Part shown: positions 1 to 22,300 of the stretch, piece by piece
Layout of the letters: each line of letters begins with the position of its first letter
Numbering within the stretch: position 1 is the stretch's first letter
Assembly (NCBI GenBank): GCA_012295275.1
Contig: CM022670.1
Location: forward strand, 10,222,083 to 10,275,582
Direction of reading: 5' to 3'
DNA from: Chrysomallon squamiferum
Lineage: Eukaryota; Mollusca; Gastropoda; Neomphalida; Peltospiridae
DNA length: 53,500 nucleotides
The notes under the pieces: generated by a model
The model's input: the letters and a program-made list of their open reading frames with translations, nothing else
Databases searched by the model: none
What the model was told of the DNA's origin: nothing
Made by a program: the position numbers and the translations under genes

Positions 1-8246
<8,246 letters not shown>

Positions 8247-8835
8247 GTTTGCCCTCAAATCTTTTCACTCCAAGTAAAGAAACTCTGAAATTTGAAAATT
8301 TCCTAATGAAAATATTATTTGTACTTTGACTGCACACACACACACACACACACACACAAAACACAAATATATACATATACACACACATATAAATAAAAAA
8401 ATTATTAAGTTAAATACTCAAACACACACATACAAACATAAAAATGAAATAAAATATAATGATAAAAAGAAACAAAGAAACTAACAAAAGTAAAAAAATA
8501 TCCTACCACAGCCCCACCACCATCATTTCCCCCCACAGAAAACACACACGCCCCCTAAATATAATAGTTCAAGATTAAATGGCTTTTACCACTATTTTTA
8601 AAACAAGATATTCTGACCTGTATACAGCTAGCAGAATTAACCTGGCCATTTATCAAGTCCAGATAGAGAAAACCATTGTAATCAAGACTGAAATTTGATA
8701 CACACCATGTTCTTTATGTTTAAAGTCCATGCCTGAGCATACCAGATACATGTGTTATCTGTGTCCAAAATAACACAGCAAACAACTGTCTACTTTCATA
8801 CTTGGTCTTCTCAAGTTATTCTTATACCACATTAA

Positions 8836-8868
8836 TGAGAGAGAGGGAGAGAGGGATAGAGAGGGAGG

Positions 8869-8950
<82 letters not shown>
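8836..8950. repeat. long (GA)n microsatellite
   Basis: Interrupted GGGA/GA passes into about 35 pure GA units. The Ser-Leu repeat protein that can be read on the other strand is a translation artefact. Confidence 0.97.
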
Positions 8951-8952
<2 letters not shown>

Positions 8953-9321
8953 ACTGACTGACATAGGAGGCAGAAAAACACCCTCAAACAAACAGAGGCA
9001 GAGAGAGAGAGAGAGAGAGGATGAAAATCAAATACAGATACAGGGGGAGGGAGAGAGGGGGAAGGGGAGACAAAAAGAGTGAAAAATAGAAAGGGTGATA
9101 ATATAGACAGATAATGAACAACAGAAACACAGTTTATATTTTATAACTGAATCTAGACTATCATTATGCTGGATATAATATACCTGTAGATAATAACTGT
9201 GGAAAGACTTGAAAATCTGCCTTTTTGTTGCCTTTCTATTTTAAGGAAACATAATATTTAAATTATTCATGTAAATGTATATTTAGTTTAAATTTGTAAA
9301 TTGTATTGCTTGTTTTCATAG

Positions 9322-9353
<32 letters not shown>

Positions 9354-10857
9354 AAATAAAATAAAATATAAAATAATAAAAATAAAATAAGATTATAACA
9401 ACAACAACAATATAATAAAACTCTGCAAACTATTCAGGTTTTGGGTAAATTAACTAGAACACAGTGGTCTATGGCATTATTGGCAAGTCATCTTACTGGA
9501 GTGTTTTTAATACAACAAAGAGCCTAAATATAGTTTGAACACTTTACAGCGATTAATACGGTGGCTACCATTTTCATCATTCACAGGAAACATTTTCATT
9601 AAGAGAAAAATTTATGCTGCTTTATACTGAGGACATAACACTGCAATGATCTGTCAGTCAGGATTTATTTTACTCATTAAATTTTTTATTTTTTAAATTT
9701 TTTACCAATGTTCGTATAAAAATGTAGAATAAAATAAATAAGACATTTTGACTCTGACTTTAAATTTCAGTGATATAAACATATTTTAAATAACCAATAT
9801 ACATAAAATAAAACAGAACCCTGATTACACAAATGCATAACAATGTGAAAATGAGATGGTTTGTTTTATTTAAATTTTATAAAAAAAATGTATCTTTCCT
9901 CTTTATTTTATTTTATTTTATTTTAATTATTTATTATTATTATCATTTTTTTTTTATATAATATACCGCCTTATTTTCTGCAGTCAAAAGATTCTAAACA
10001 GTTATATATTTTTTCATTTGTTTAAACTCTTATTAACCTTATCTTTATAATGGCCCCCTACATATAATGCAATTAATTGTTATGCCAGGATTTTGCTGTA
10101 ATTAGATAAGAAAAAAAAGAAAAAAATTCATATTTTAATATTATGTTTTAATAACTACGTAATTAAGCCTTTAACACAAAGGTCAGCCAATTTGTTTCCT
10201 AATTTATGGTGAATAACCTATTTAGCTATTTTATAATTTACTTGCCAATTATTTGAACTGTCCTGTTCTTTAATAACTGTAATATAAAAAAAAAAATAAA
10301 AAAAAAAAAAAAAAAAAATAAATAAATAATGATGATGATGATGATAATAATAATAATCATAATAATAAACATAACCCATCTTTCTTTTTTTCTATTTTCT
10401 TTTTTTAAATAAAAATTATCTATGTCAATAAATCAGAATAGATTAAAAAATATATTGATAATAATGATGAACTGCCTAAGTTAGTTAACAGTGTATGATC
10501 TCTGGAAAAACCTTAGATAAATACCTTCTTTTTTAATATTATTAATATTATTATTATTATTTCAATGCTTAATTTTTTAAAAACGAAAAAAATAATAATG
10601 AAAAGAATGATAAAAAAAAAAAAAAAAATAATAAAACAGTGTGTTACATTGCTACTGTTAACAACAGAAATTAATAATCTAAATAAATAATTAGTACAAT
10701 AAAGTTATACACAAAGTAACATATTGTAAGTCTTTCAAGCACAGTGAAACAACATGTATTATTTTACCTTTGTGTTCAAAGGTTTATTTGTCTGTCTAAA
10801 ACGGTTTAGTAGCAGGTTACAGAATACTATATGGAAATGATTAAATATGCAGCAAGG

Positions 10858-10859
<2 letters not shown>

Positions 10860-10905
<46 letters not shown>
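10860..10905. repeat. (CA)n microsatellite
   Basis: About 20 CA units with one interruption; downstream 10930-11000 keeps weaker CA/TACA-rich sequence. Confidence 0.95.
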
Positions 10906-13900
10906 AATTATGGTTTTTATCTTGATCTTTTAATACAAACACAAAAACATGAACACACACATATACACATACACACATACAAATATATGCAAACACAGAA
11001 ACATAAATATACAAAAATTACTTTAAAACTGTTCAGTCTAAATTCATCAGTGTAGACATTAGATCTGCAAAATTATTTCTGTGTTGTCAGCAACATTTAC
11101 ATGTACATTAGATGATGACAGACAGACCGACAGACTTGATGACAGAAATCTTGGTGCACTTATTCAGGTGTTGTCACATAATGTTCACACTAAATCATGT
11201 GAGGTAAGACAGTTTTGCTATGCTGTCAGCACATTTATTCATTTTACTTCGTATTCAAAATATTTTATGAAACCTCAATAACAGAAAAGATTAAAAAAAA
11301 ACAGCAACAACAAGAAAACTAACAAAATAAATAAATAAATAAATGATATTAAAAAATAATAATAAAAAATAAAGTAAATAAAAATGTATTGCGTCATGTA
11401 AATTAAAATATTAATTTTTAAGGTAGATTAAATAAAAAGAAGTTATATTATTCATGATTTAACTCCATCTTAAAAGTTTATATAATATTAATAAGACAGT
11501 AAAGTGCATGTTAAATTAAATATTAATTACACAGTGAATTCAGTATTACTTATATAGCTAATTAAATACTAATTATACATTTCATTAAATTATAATATAT
11601 ATTAATTTTAGTATTAATTGTGGCTAACCTGTAGTTTATGTACTAAGAGATGCAGTAGTGTTAATCTGAATTATAAAATTTGTACTGGATTATTCTGATA
11701 TATATAATTTCTTTCCTTCTTTTTTTTTTAAAACTAACTATATAAAATTATAAACACATACATAAATACATATATACATGCATGTTTCTATTATCCCTGT
11801 ATATTCATAAACATATACAACATATTGTATATGTGTGTGTATTAATAATCAAAAAAAAACAAAAAAAAAAAAAATAATGTATATTGTAAATGTATGTGTA
11901 TACACTTGTGTATGTATGAATGAGTATGTATGAATGTATGTACTTACATCTTAGTTTTCTATCTCTGAAGTGTCAGTATGACAGTACTTGTTTTAACACC
12001 ACAGGTATCAGCAGGTATTTGTATTGCAGCCTTTGATGTAAGTACACACATTCCAGGTAAACGAACATCTCAACAGGCTAACACAAATGTTTGTCATGTG
12101 TCTGATAATACTTCAAACACCGGTCATCACGGTTATTTTAATTAACATTTAAGTAGATGATATAAAAATTTTTTTTTAATGTCCACAAGGTGAAAAACAC
12201 CCATTGACTGACACAACTGATTTTGTTGTTTTGTTTGTTTTGATGTGTCTGTATTATGTGTGCTTGTTAAATGAACAGATACAAGATGCAAATTATTATT
12301 ATTTTTTTTTTTTTTATCTCTTTGTTTAATTATGCTGTGTGACAGAAAGCCTGATTTTTCAGTTACAAGGATAATGATATTTATTTTTATATAATTAAAA
12401 AAATATATATATTTTTTTTTCCTTCAGACAGAAAAGACAACATGGCACAGGATAAACCAGAAGTGAAAATAACTCCCAAATATTTAATTATGCATTAGCA
12501 GTGCATTAACAGATCTAATCATATTTGTTATTGTTTTACTTGTAACAGCTTATATTCAGTGTGTTATAATTTCAATAAATAATAATAATAATGATGATGA
12601 TGATGATGATGATGATGACAACAACAACAAAAACGACAACAAAATATAAAAAAAATAAAATAAAATAAAATAAAATAAAACAAATAATGCTGCACATACC
12701 TTTTCTGCACTGTGGTTTTCTATGAGGAAGTTTTGCTTGTTAGTTTGTTTTACTGTATCATACTGCACTCTGAAAACAGGAAATATGCTTTTAAACATCC
12801 CTTTGTAAAAAAAATATTAATGAAATAAAATTTAAAAAAAAAAAAAATAAATAATCATTTTAAAAAAAAGAAAAAAAAAGAAAAAAAAATCTATAGTTTT
12901 AAAGTAGATGAAAATTAGAAACTGAATTATCATAAACTATTTTATACATTTCTGTTGGCAAAATATAAAAATTAATTCTAAAATTATATTATATGCTGTT
13001 ATTGACAGTCAGAATTTAGATAATGGATATTCTTAATTCTGAAACTTTGCTATAATTTTTTTTTCTAGTAGTTTGTTACAGTTAACTAAATAAAGCTATT
13101 CTAAACTTGGAAGCATATTAAAATAACTTAAAAAGCAAAAAAAAAAAATTCTGAAATTACATTACTGTTTGTTTTACTGTTTTTGCTAATAATTAAATAA
13201 TGTATTTTCTAATGTAAATGTATTACTTGTTTCACTGCTAGGTTTTTTTTTTATTAATTCTAAAGTATTTTGAACTATGAAACACATCAAAACATCAATA
13301 ATGTTAGGAATTACAAATGTAGAAAATTGGAATACAATTTTATATATGAAAAAAAAAAAAAAAATTCAGAAAAATTATTTAAAATACACAGCTTGAATAT
13401 ACATTTCTGAATTTCTGCTGTCTTACAAAAGAAAAAAGAAAAACAACAACAACAATAAAGAAAACCCAGTACACACAGTTTTTAATAATACTGTTATGAC
13501 ACTGAAATAAACTGGTTAATCTAAAATGCATACTAATCTTTTCTCTTGATGCAAGCTTTACATTCACCTGGATTAGTAATAAGAAGTAAATCACCTATGG
13601 AGTGTTACTGGTGTTTAGACATACTGGAATATATTGCCAAGTGCAAAGTCTAGACCATCTTCAGTCATTTTATTTCATTTTTTAAAATTTAAATACTGAA
13701 TATATGAACTGACATGCATACAGTTTTATGTATCTGTGTGCAGACATATATATATACATATACACACAAACCCACACAGGCACAAACATACAGACACATG
13801 CATACATACACAGACACACATTCTTACACACACAGTTAAGTATTGCAGCAATGACTGTGTGCACTATTCATAAATTCTTTAAGATTTTTGCCATTTTACT

Positions 13901-14830
13901 ATTTAAATTCACCTTTATATAATTTAATGAAGATTCTTAAAGAAGACTGATAAATCAAACAACCAAATATTTTGCTAACTTTTCTGAAAGTTCTAAAAAT
14001 TCAGGATTCTAAAAGGAAGCTATATAACAAAATAAACTGAATTATATATTTTATACACAATGGAATCATTTGAAAATAACAGAAATAAATAAATAAATAA
14101 ATAATAATTATAGTAATAACAACAACAATAATAAATAAATAAATATGAAATAATAAATTAGAAAACATTATTAATTTAATAGTTAACTGTTACAATAATA
14201 AATAGAAAAAAATGATATAAAATAATTTAATGTAAAATGTATTTTCTGTTATGTCTGAAAAACCCAGAGAAAGAACATTATTAAACAGTACATAATTACT
14301 GAAACAGGCCAATATAATTTTAATTAATAAAATGTTAATATTCTAAATTTTATATTACAGACGCAATTAATCTTCCAGTAAATGAAAAGTGTCTCTTCGA
14401 CTCTGGACACAAAATGAAAAATAGAAGGGGGCGTTACATTTGACACACCCCTTATCAACCTTTCACGCTTTATTAGTTTCTTTGTTTATTATTACAAGTT
14501 CAAGTAATTATTTTCTTTATAAAGCTTCTGCTTGCAACACAAATCTAATTACAGTTACTGATAGGCACTTCATATTGTCACTCTTCACCAAAATATATAT
14601 ACAGTGAAAACATCAGGTGATTGATATTGAAAGTCTTTTTAAGGAATGGTCGCATTTGGCTGATCGCTACAGACATGTTACAAGGGTATTAGGGTTAATT
14701 GCAACTTACTGATAGTTTCCTTAAAAGTTGTAAGTCCAGCAAAAATTCCTGGTCGTTCAGATAATAGCCAGAATGAAGAGCACTGACATCTAGCGTTAAT
14801 CTTCTTAATTAAATGTACTCAACGCCTCAC

Positions 14831-15000
14831 CTATCAAACTGCAAATAACTCCTACAGTCGCAGAACACTGGATGCCGCAGTTTGACCTTTGACACAACTT
14901 CGTGTTAAGTCGATTATTTCCGGTCCGTCTTAAACGGGACTCGATAGGCGCTTCGTTTAACTTTGTAAAAGTGAAATGATTGCTGGAATAATAAGCGAAA
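14831..15000 (-). other. probable Dab 5' untranslated exon and promoter
   Basis: The Dab start exon is preceded by a good 3' splice site (AG at 8286-8285), so the mRNA should begin further upstream. On the minus strand a consensus donor TAG|GTGAGG sits at 14831/14830, and the 150 bases before it are clearly less AT-rich than the surroundings, with several CpGs. An ETS-like CCGGAAAT lies near 14920, and a DR1-like TGACCT-T-TGACAC (plus-strand reading) at 14883-14895. The right limit is approximate. This is inference from splice-site and base composition only; the exon could belong to another transcript. Confidence 0.35.
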
Positions 15001-15784
15001 GTGAACGAAAATATACCATTATTTATTTTTGTGAAGTGTTTACTCATTACTTCAGATCGCACGTGCATTACATTTAAACAAATTAAACGTTTAACTAACC
15101 AAATAAATATTAAGTTATTATTTAATATTTTATATAATGTGCTTAGAATACAGTAAGATTTATTTAACATAATTTACTACCGAAAATATAAGGGGAAAAA
15201 AAAAAAAAAAAAAAAAAAAAGCTGAAGAAACCCGCATATATATTGTTTTATTACAGGTAATAGTGATCTAGATAATTCAGTTTTAATTACCACATACAGG
15301 TGTAATTATCATTGAATATATCCGAATTTGTTTTACATCCTGCGCACATCTGTAATAATAATAAAAAAAATTCACATAAGGAATAAATAACATAACATAA
15401 AAGTCTCTAAAATGTATTAAATAAAGCCACAGTAAAGAATATATATAACTTGATTTTAATGCAAAAATAACTTCATCAACATCAACAACAGAAAAAAAGA
15501 AAAAAAAGAGATAATCCTATCAGAATGTAGATCTAGGTCCTTAGTGAATATTCTGTTAAAATATAAAACGAATAAATGAATGAAGATATTTAAGAACAAA
15601 CCCTCCTCCAAAAAAAAAAAAAAAAAAAAAAAAAACAAAACCCCCGAAAACCCCCACAAATAACCCATTGTAATTCTTTTGGCACGAATTTGTAACAAAC
15701 TCAGACATTCACTGATTGAACTGATATTGTAGTTCCCGATGCAAAGAGTATTGCCTTAGTTGATAGAGTTGTAGTAATTTAATA
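15001..15784. other. divergent intergenic region between Dab and GPLD1
   Basis: About 0.8 kb between the presumed Dab first exon (minus strand) and the GPLD1 start codon (plus strand). It contains two A runs (15197-15220 and 15610-15634). No TATA box or CpG cluster that I would name as a GPLD1 core promoter is visible. Confidence 0.5.
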
Positions 15785-16919
15785 ATGTTTTTGTACCACT
15801 CTTTGTCATGTGCTATTTTTTTGGTTTGTTATTTCATCACATCCGTAAGAAATTGTGGTTTGTCAACTCACATTGAAATAAGTAAGTCGGTTTAAATTAA
15901 TAAACCAGGTTACAATAATTATGTACAGCTACACGCCAAAATAATTTCTTTATTTCGAATAGAATTCGGTACATGGTCTGAAAGAATAGCATACTTATTT
16001 TTGATCGCTGAATTAAAAAAAAAAAAAAAAAAAAAAAAATAAAAAATAAAAATAAAAATAAAAAATAGAAGAGAGGAAAAAAAAAAAGAAAATGAAAACA
16101 AATATGCCAAATGCAGTTGACTTAACTATTAGTAATGACTTTCCAAAATAATATTGTTTTAATATGATAAATATTTAAAATTGAGTTAAAAATACATCAA
16201 GAAAGAAGAAAAAATAATGGTAATGATTCTGGTGTCAAAATTACCAAAAGTAATGTGCACTTTTATTTCAAAGCAGGAGATTGAACAGTTTTTAACATTT
16301 TTATATTAAATACAATTTAATTATTATTATTATTATTATTTTAAAATTATTTTAAAAAAAATTATTTAAAAAATATATAAAACAAAATAATGAATATCTT
16401 AATAATTTATTTCAGGTCACAGAGCTATTGAACATTTTAAAAGTTTTTCTGTTCTTTATGATTTTCAAAAGGTAATTATTATTAATCATATTTTGTGGTT
16501 TAATGTTTTGTTTTTGTCTTTTTTCTTATTTTTGTTTTTCTTATTATTTTTTTGTTGTTGAAATAGGCAATTGAGATAAATGTCCAGATATGTAAAACAA
16601 ACTTTAATTTCTCTTAATTCACATTTACAAATAAGAAGAGATTATTTCAGGTGTTACAAACATTATAATAATTAATAATTAATTAATCTACTATATTGCA
16701 CTTTACATTATAATGATGACTTACATTTGATGTTTTGTTTAAGTTACTGCTGAAACACCAAGATGCATTTCAAGCAGGATCTCCTTATCCAGATGCATAT
16801 TATGATGATATTTGTGCGGGAGGTCAGTACATTTTTCTTTATAAACTGTAATTATTTTCATGTTTCATATTTTATATTTCTTGATCTGTGTGGTTAATTC
16901 TTGTCTCTTTGGCTACTTA

Positions 16920-17006
<87 letters not shown>

Positions 17007-19325
17007 CTCTGTCTGTCTGTATTATTCTGTGTCTGTGTCTGCATCTCTGTCTCTCTGTTCTCCTTATTTGTCTTCCATCTTTATTTATTTCAGGTGTTTA
17101 TCACAATGTATCAGAAGATACACACTGGACCCCTTTTATAAATGCCACAGTAAACTACATTCACAAACATTATCCTTTGCCATGGAATGAAGTGAGTGGG
17201 TTTGCTTTATGATGAATGTTCTGAATTTGTATAAAATTGTGTTATCTGAATTATTTTCAAACGCAGTTAAAGTCTCATTAGATACTTGGTACAGGAAATA
17301 CACTTACACAAAATCATGATCTTAGGCTCACAATGGTTTTTTGAGTTTTTACATTTTGAGCTTATCTATGATGGTAAATGCATTTCCTTTGTTGAGTTTT
17401 TCAATGCACATAAATCTACAAATTTGTGACCTTGATATTGAATATTTTGGGACTGTTGAGTTAGGCAAATATTCATATCAATTATGTCACTTTGATGTTT
17501 CCAAATCCATAACTTTTATTGTAGCAAAGATTTGATAACTTCAACATTAGGATTAATGAACAATTCTAAGCAAACTTCAATAACATCTTTCATCAGGGGG
17601 TACAGAAAAGTCCTTAAAAGGCATCACTAACATTTTAAATTCATGTTTCTTATTCTTCTGTCAGAAGTGTTAGATAACGTAACATTTTTACCCTTAAAAA
17701 TAAAAAAACAAAAACAAAAAAACCCGAAACATTATGGCTGCATAAAGTTTTGGTTAGCTTGAAAGTCATTTTTTTTTTTTTTTTTTTTTCTGAATTGCTC
17801 TGCATGGTGATACTTATTCTGCATACTTTAATTTCAGGCCACAGAAAAGTTAGTGGTGTTTGTACTTGGTTTTGTATCACATCAGGTGGCCGATATCTTG
17901 TGGCACAATCTTGGAATTCAGCAGGGTTTTTTACAGACGATGGCAGATGTAAGTTGAAAATCTGTTCTTACATGTATTATTATGAAGGGCTTTAGAGTGA
18001 AAAAAAACACAACAACAGTCTAAAAATAATTTACTTATTGATAATGAAAGTGAATAAACAGTGGCATACCTGAGGTATAAAAATTATGGCTTGTGTTCTT
18101 TTGTTCCACTTGAATGGGGTGGGGGGGGGGGGCACAACTGAGCACATTCTGTTGAACTTGACTTATATTTTTGAGCTGAGTTTATGGTAAAATTATCCAA
18201 AAGATACGTGTTGGATGTTTGGAAGGGGGGGAGCAGTTTTAGTGTTTGCAACAGGCACTATTTTCTGTAGATACATGAATAAAGAAAAATGAAAAATCAA
18301 GGTAAAATGCCTTTATTTTTTTTCAGATATTGTGAAGATTTAAGATGGTACTGTAGTACATGAGATAACCTAGTAGGAACATTCTCTTAATAATCATCAA
18401 AACTTTATAAAAATTGTTGCTGAATTAGAACCATACATTAAAATAGGCATCCAACTATCCTTTTTCTGCAGATACTCACATACCTATTCACCGTTTAATA
18501 ATGCATAGTTATTTGCTGTTTGTAAATGAGATTGTGTGTTACCATAATTAAATGATGTTGTAAATTGTTTTTCACATAATTATTATAGGTTAACTTTCAT
18601 GGAATGTTTGAGAAAGCTCACAGTGTAGGTGATTTTGGTAAGTTGGTGATACAAATTCTTTGATTTGTTTATCAAATTAACCATCACACAAACTGTAAAT
18701 GTATAGAATAGGAAACCTTCCAAATAATATGTTTGGACTGCCTTATGTTGCACAACGGCTATATAAATTTTGTTTCAGTAAAAACTCCAGATAGAATGTA
18801 TTTAATACAAAATTATAAAATAGAACAACATAATCTGAAAAGAAAGAGATACATATAACAAAAGTGGTTATGGAAGGTATATGTTTTCATACTGATTGGA
18901 GTTTATGACTAGTATACCTCTGGTTTTTTTTTTTCATTTTTTACAGGTGGAGATGTTTTGACTTTGTTTAATCTAAACATGAGTTATATGGGTGAAGTGT
19001 CTCACTGGTAAGTTTCCATACTTGTTGTATGTATTTGAAGTTAATATTTTATCTGTGTGTTAGTATTGCATTTGAACTTTTGTTAATGAATTATATCATA
19101 ATATCTATATCTATATTTATATATAATGATATATTTACAAACATAGTCAAGAACACACACACACACACACAGACACTATCATTATATGTCTGTGTGATAC
19201 ATGACTTTGGATCGTATAGTGACAGATATTGATAAAACCAATCAGTGACAGATATTGATAAAACCAATCAGTGACAGAACAGTCTAACTGTCATTATGAA
19301 TTACTTTGTCATTATTACTTTTATT

Positions 19326-19370
<45 letters not shown>

Positions 19371-22300
19371 TTATCTCAAATCAGTGTTGTGTGAATTAGA
19401 TGACATTTGTTCTAACTCTTTCACCCACATTTGTGAATGACACTTTCAAACTAAAACATACATTTTTAAATCATAATCAGGTATGTGCCCACAGAAGATC
19501 TGTACAACATCTACTTAGAAATGTATGGCTCAGAAAAACTGCCCATCAACATTATCCAAGAATGTACTGAGCTATTGTTCCTTGAAAGGTAAATGATTTG
19601 AGATTTATATTAATTAGAGTATTGCTTTGTGGGTGACACTAATACTGTATTGAACAGGGGTTTTCACTGTGGCCTGCATACAGATTTCTCATCAGTTGAA
19701 GTGATCTTAGGACAGTTATGTTAGTCTCTGGATAGTTCTGTTTGCTCTGTGATAGCTATATTTGTTCCAGGACAGCTTTATTATTATCCCTGGGAAACAG
19801 CTCTGTTGGTTCTGTTTGCAGACTGTTGCAAATTATTGATTACATGACAGTTATTTAAGGCAGGGTATGATACAAAATAAAGAATTTATTTTATCTGAGT
19901 TCCATATTATTCCTTTTGTATGTGTTTTAAAAAAAAAAAATTAAAGGGATGAAGGAATTTTATATTTCTTTGGTTTTACTTTTAGCAGATAGCTTTAAAT
20001 CATCAGAAAAAAAATTGAAACATGATGATGTAACTTTGTGTATTTTCTTTTAAACTGTTTATTTTCTATTTATTTTTTCTTTTTTTTCTTTTTACCTCTC
20101 TCCAAAGACTTGGTGAAGTGCTTGGATTATCAAAGGTAAGTTTAAAAATGTTAACATTTATAATTCATCTGTTATTTTCTCCATAGAAACCTACAAAATG
20201 TGTTAAGAGTTAGTACCAAGTTTTATTTCAGTTTATGTTCAGATTTGTTGTTATTTCTTTCTTCAGCTTTTTTCTTACATTTCTGAGAAGAGTCCATTTC
20301 TTCTTGATCAACTCGATGACTTCTTTGTTGGAGGAATAGATGACATGGCTGCATGGACACAGATTATTTGGAAGGATGTCATACACATGCTTGAACACAG
20401 CAAAAAGTAAGAATTTCAGTACAAAGAGTGATTTGAAGTAAGCACAACTGCATTATTTATGATAAGAATAATGGTATTTAGTATACTTTATAAATGTCTG
20501 GAGTTGCAGTAATTTTGGATAAACATTATTATTGTCATAAACTGGTTAAGAATGATTGTATTCACAATAATTTTGGATAGGAATGAGTGTTTTAATAACA
20601 GTTTTGAATAGGAACGACAGCTTTCAGAAGTGTTTTGTAAATTTCAGTTTGTTGATCTACAAACCATTAATTCTTCTTTCAAATTGTTTGTTTTAATCTT
20701 ACTTAAGGGGCTGTAATCTTCCCTACAATCCTTTATTCATCAACTGCACCCCAGGACACATGGTGAAACCTAAGGACACTTTCAGAAATGCTAGAAAAGA
20801 AGGTATCTTCCACACAGTGATGCTGGATGGTCTTTCAGCTGGAGACATTGTGGTGGAAAAGGCTTACAGGGGTATCGTCATCAAAGCAAAGCCACACATT
20901 CAGGTGTCATTTTATTTCATTACTTTTACAGTATACTTGTGTTGGTCCAAAGAAAGTTTGCATATAATTAAAATTTCAACAGAATCATGGTTTCAAAAAA
21001 TGTAATGTTATAAAATAAATAAAACGATGATATTAACACATATATGTTAAAGTTAATTTATAGTTAAGGGGCATTTACCAAAATAGAGGTTCTTCAATAA
21101 AAATTACTTCCTTAAAATTTTTTGAGATATGTCTAAAAATGTCTTTAAACATTAAAAGACTTGTATGTTTAAAATTCAAAGATAAAAATTGTTGAAATTG
21201 AATTTGTTTTTTCACTTATTAAATAGAAAATGTTAAGTTTGCCCAAAAAACAGAAAACTGACTTATGGAAAAAATTATCGCTGAAGAAAGAAGCCAAAGG
21301 AAAGCAATTTTATCCAACTGGCATTTATACAGAGAGAGAAAAATATGCCAAATTAGGATGGTATTAATCTTTTTATTGTGTTTGATGTTTTTATCATGTC
21401 ATCATTGTCGTGGGTAACTATTTAACAATGTGAATAAATAAATATTTGTTGAATATTTGCTCAACTCATTTTAGTATTAAGTAGTTATTAGGTGTTAATC
21501 TTGTGTCACTGTATTGGCTTTCTGTTGTTGATTAGCAGTAATGTATCTGTTATATATTCCTTAAAGAAACCTTCACAACTTTTGATAAATTTACTGTCTG
21601 GAATGAAAAATGTAATCTTATTTAACTAATAAGAATATTAATTTCCAAATGGCAGGACTTCTGTTACAAGCATTAAGGGAATGATTATTTACTATTGGAT
21701 AACTATTAAGAATATGTTAATTTTCTTAATGGTAGAGTTCACATACTATTGTTATTAATATAATTAGGCTGCAAATGTAAATGTTATGTTATTTATAACG
21801 ATGTAAAATAATTTTTGAAGGTTGTTGGCTGTTGGTGATTTAAACCATGATGGATTTGATGATCTTGCTATTGGTGCACCAGGACATGGAAGTAATGTCA
21901 GTTCACAGGATGGAAGAGTTTACATTGTGTATGGTAAATGTTGTAATATACTTACACATTAAACTTAAGGTTAGCCTGAGAAATTAGTAAAGAAAATGTA
22001 ATATTGATTACATTATTTGTTTTTGTGTTTTATAGAAATTGTGAACTGGTTGATTTAAAAAAAAAGATTAAACATAACTGGTGTATTTATATTGCAGTTT
22101 CTTTTTATAATACTATAAATATTTTCTGTTTGTACAACATAGTTGTTGTTTATGAGGACATTTCTTGCCTTATTGTAAATTATTTTAATATGTTTAGTTT
22201 CAATACATTAATATTTCTATTCATCATCATAACTGTATAAATTAATTATTATTATGGATACCGTTCTTGCTTTAATGTAAATTAATTTAATATGTTGAAT

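Larger units (their letters stand above)
8285..14830 (-). other. long non-coding stretch, presumed first intron of Dab
   Basis: I see no convincing exon on either strand. It holds simple repeats: (GA)n at 8836-8950 and 9000-9019, a 30-base A run near 9322, (CA)n at 10860-10905, (ATG)n/(CAA)n at 12580-12630, and many ATAA/TAA-rich low-complexity blocks (9350-9410, 11310-11390, 14085-14150). Open frames here are short, low-complexity and lack splice or family support. Confidence 0.6.

Noticed and set aside
14805-15170. 121-codon minus-strand frame
   Set aside because: No recognisable domain; it overlaps a consensus donor and the presumed Dab promoter/5' exon, and its length is possible by chance.
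16860-17212. Three overlapping Ser/Leu repeat frames on the plus strand
   Set aside because: They come from the (CT)n microsatellite; only 17094-17191 is coding, in the GPLD1 phase.
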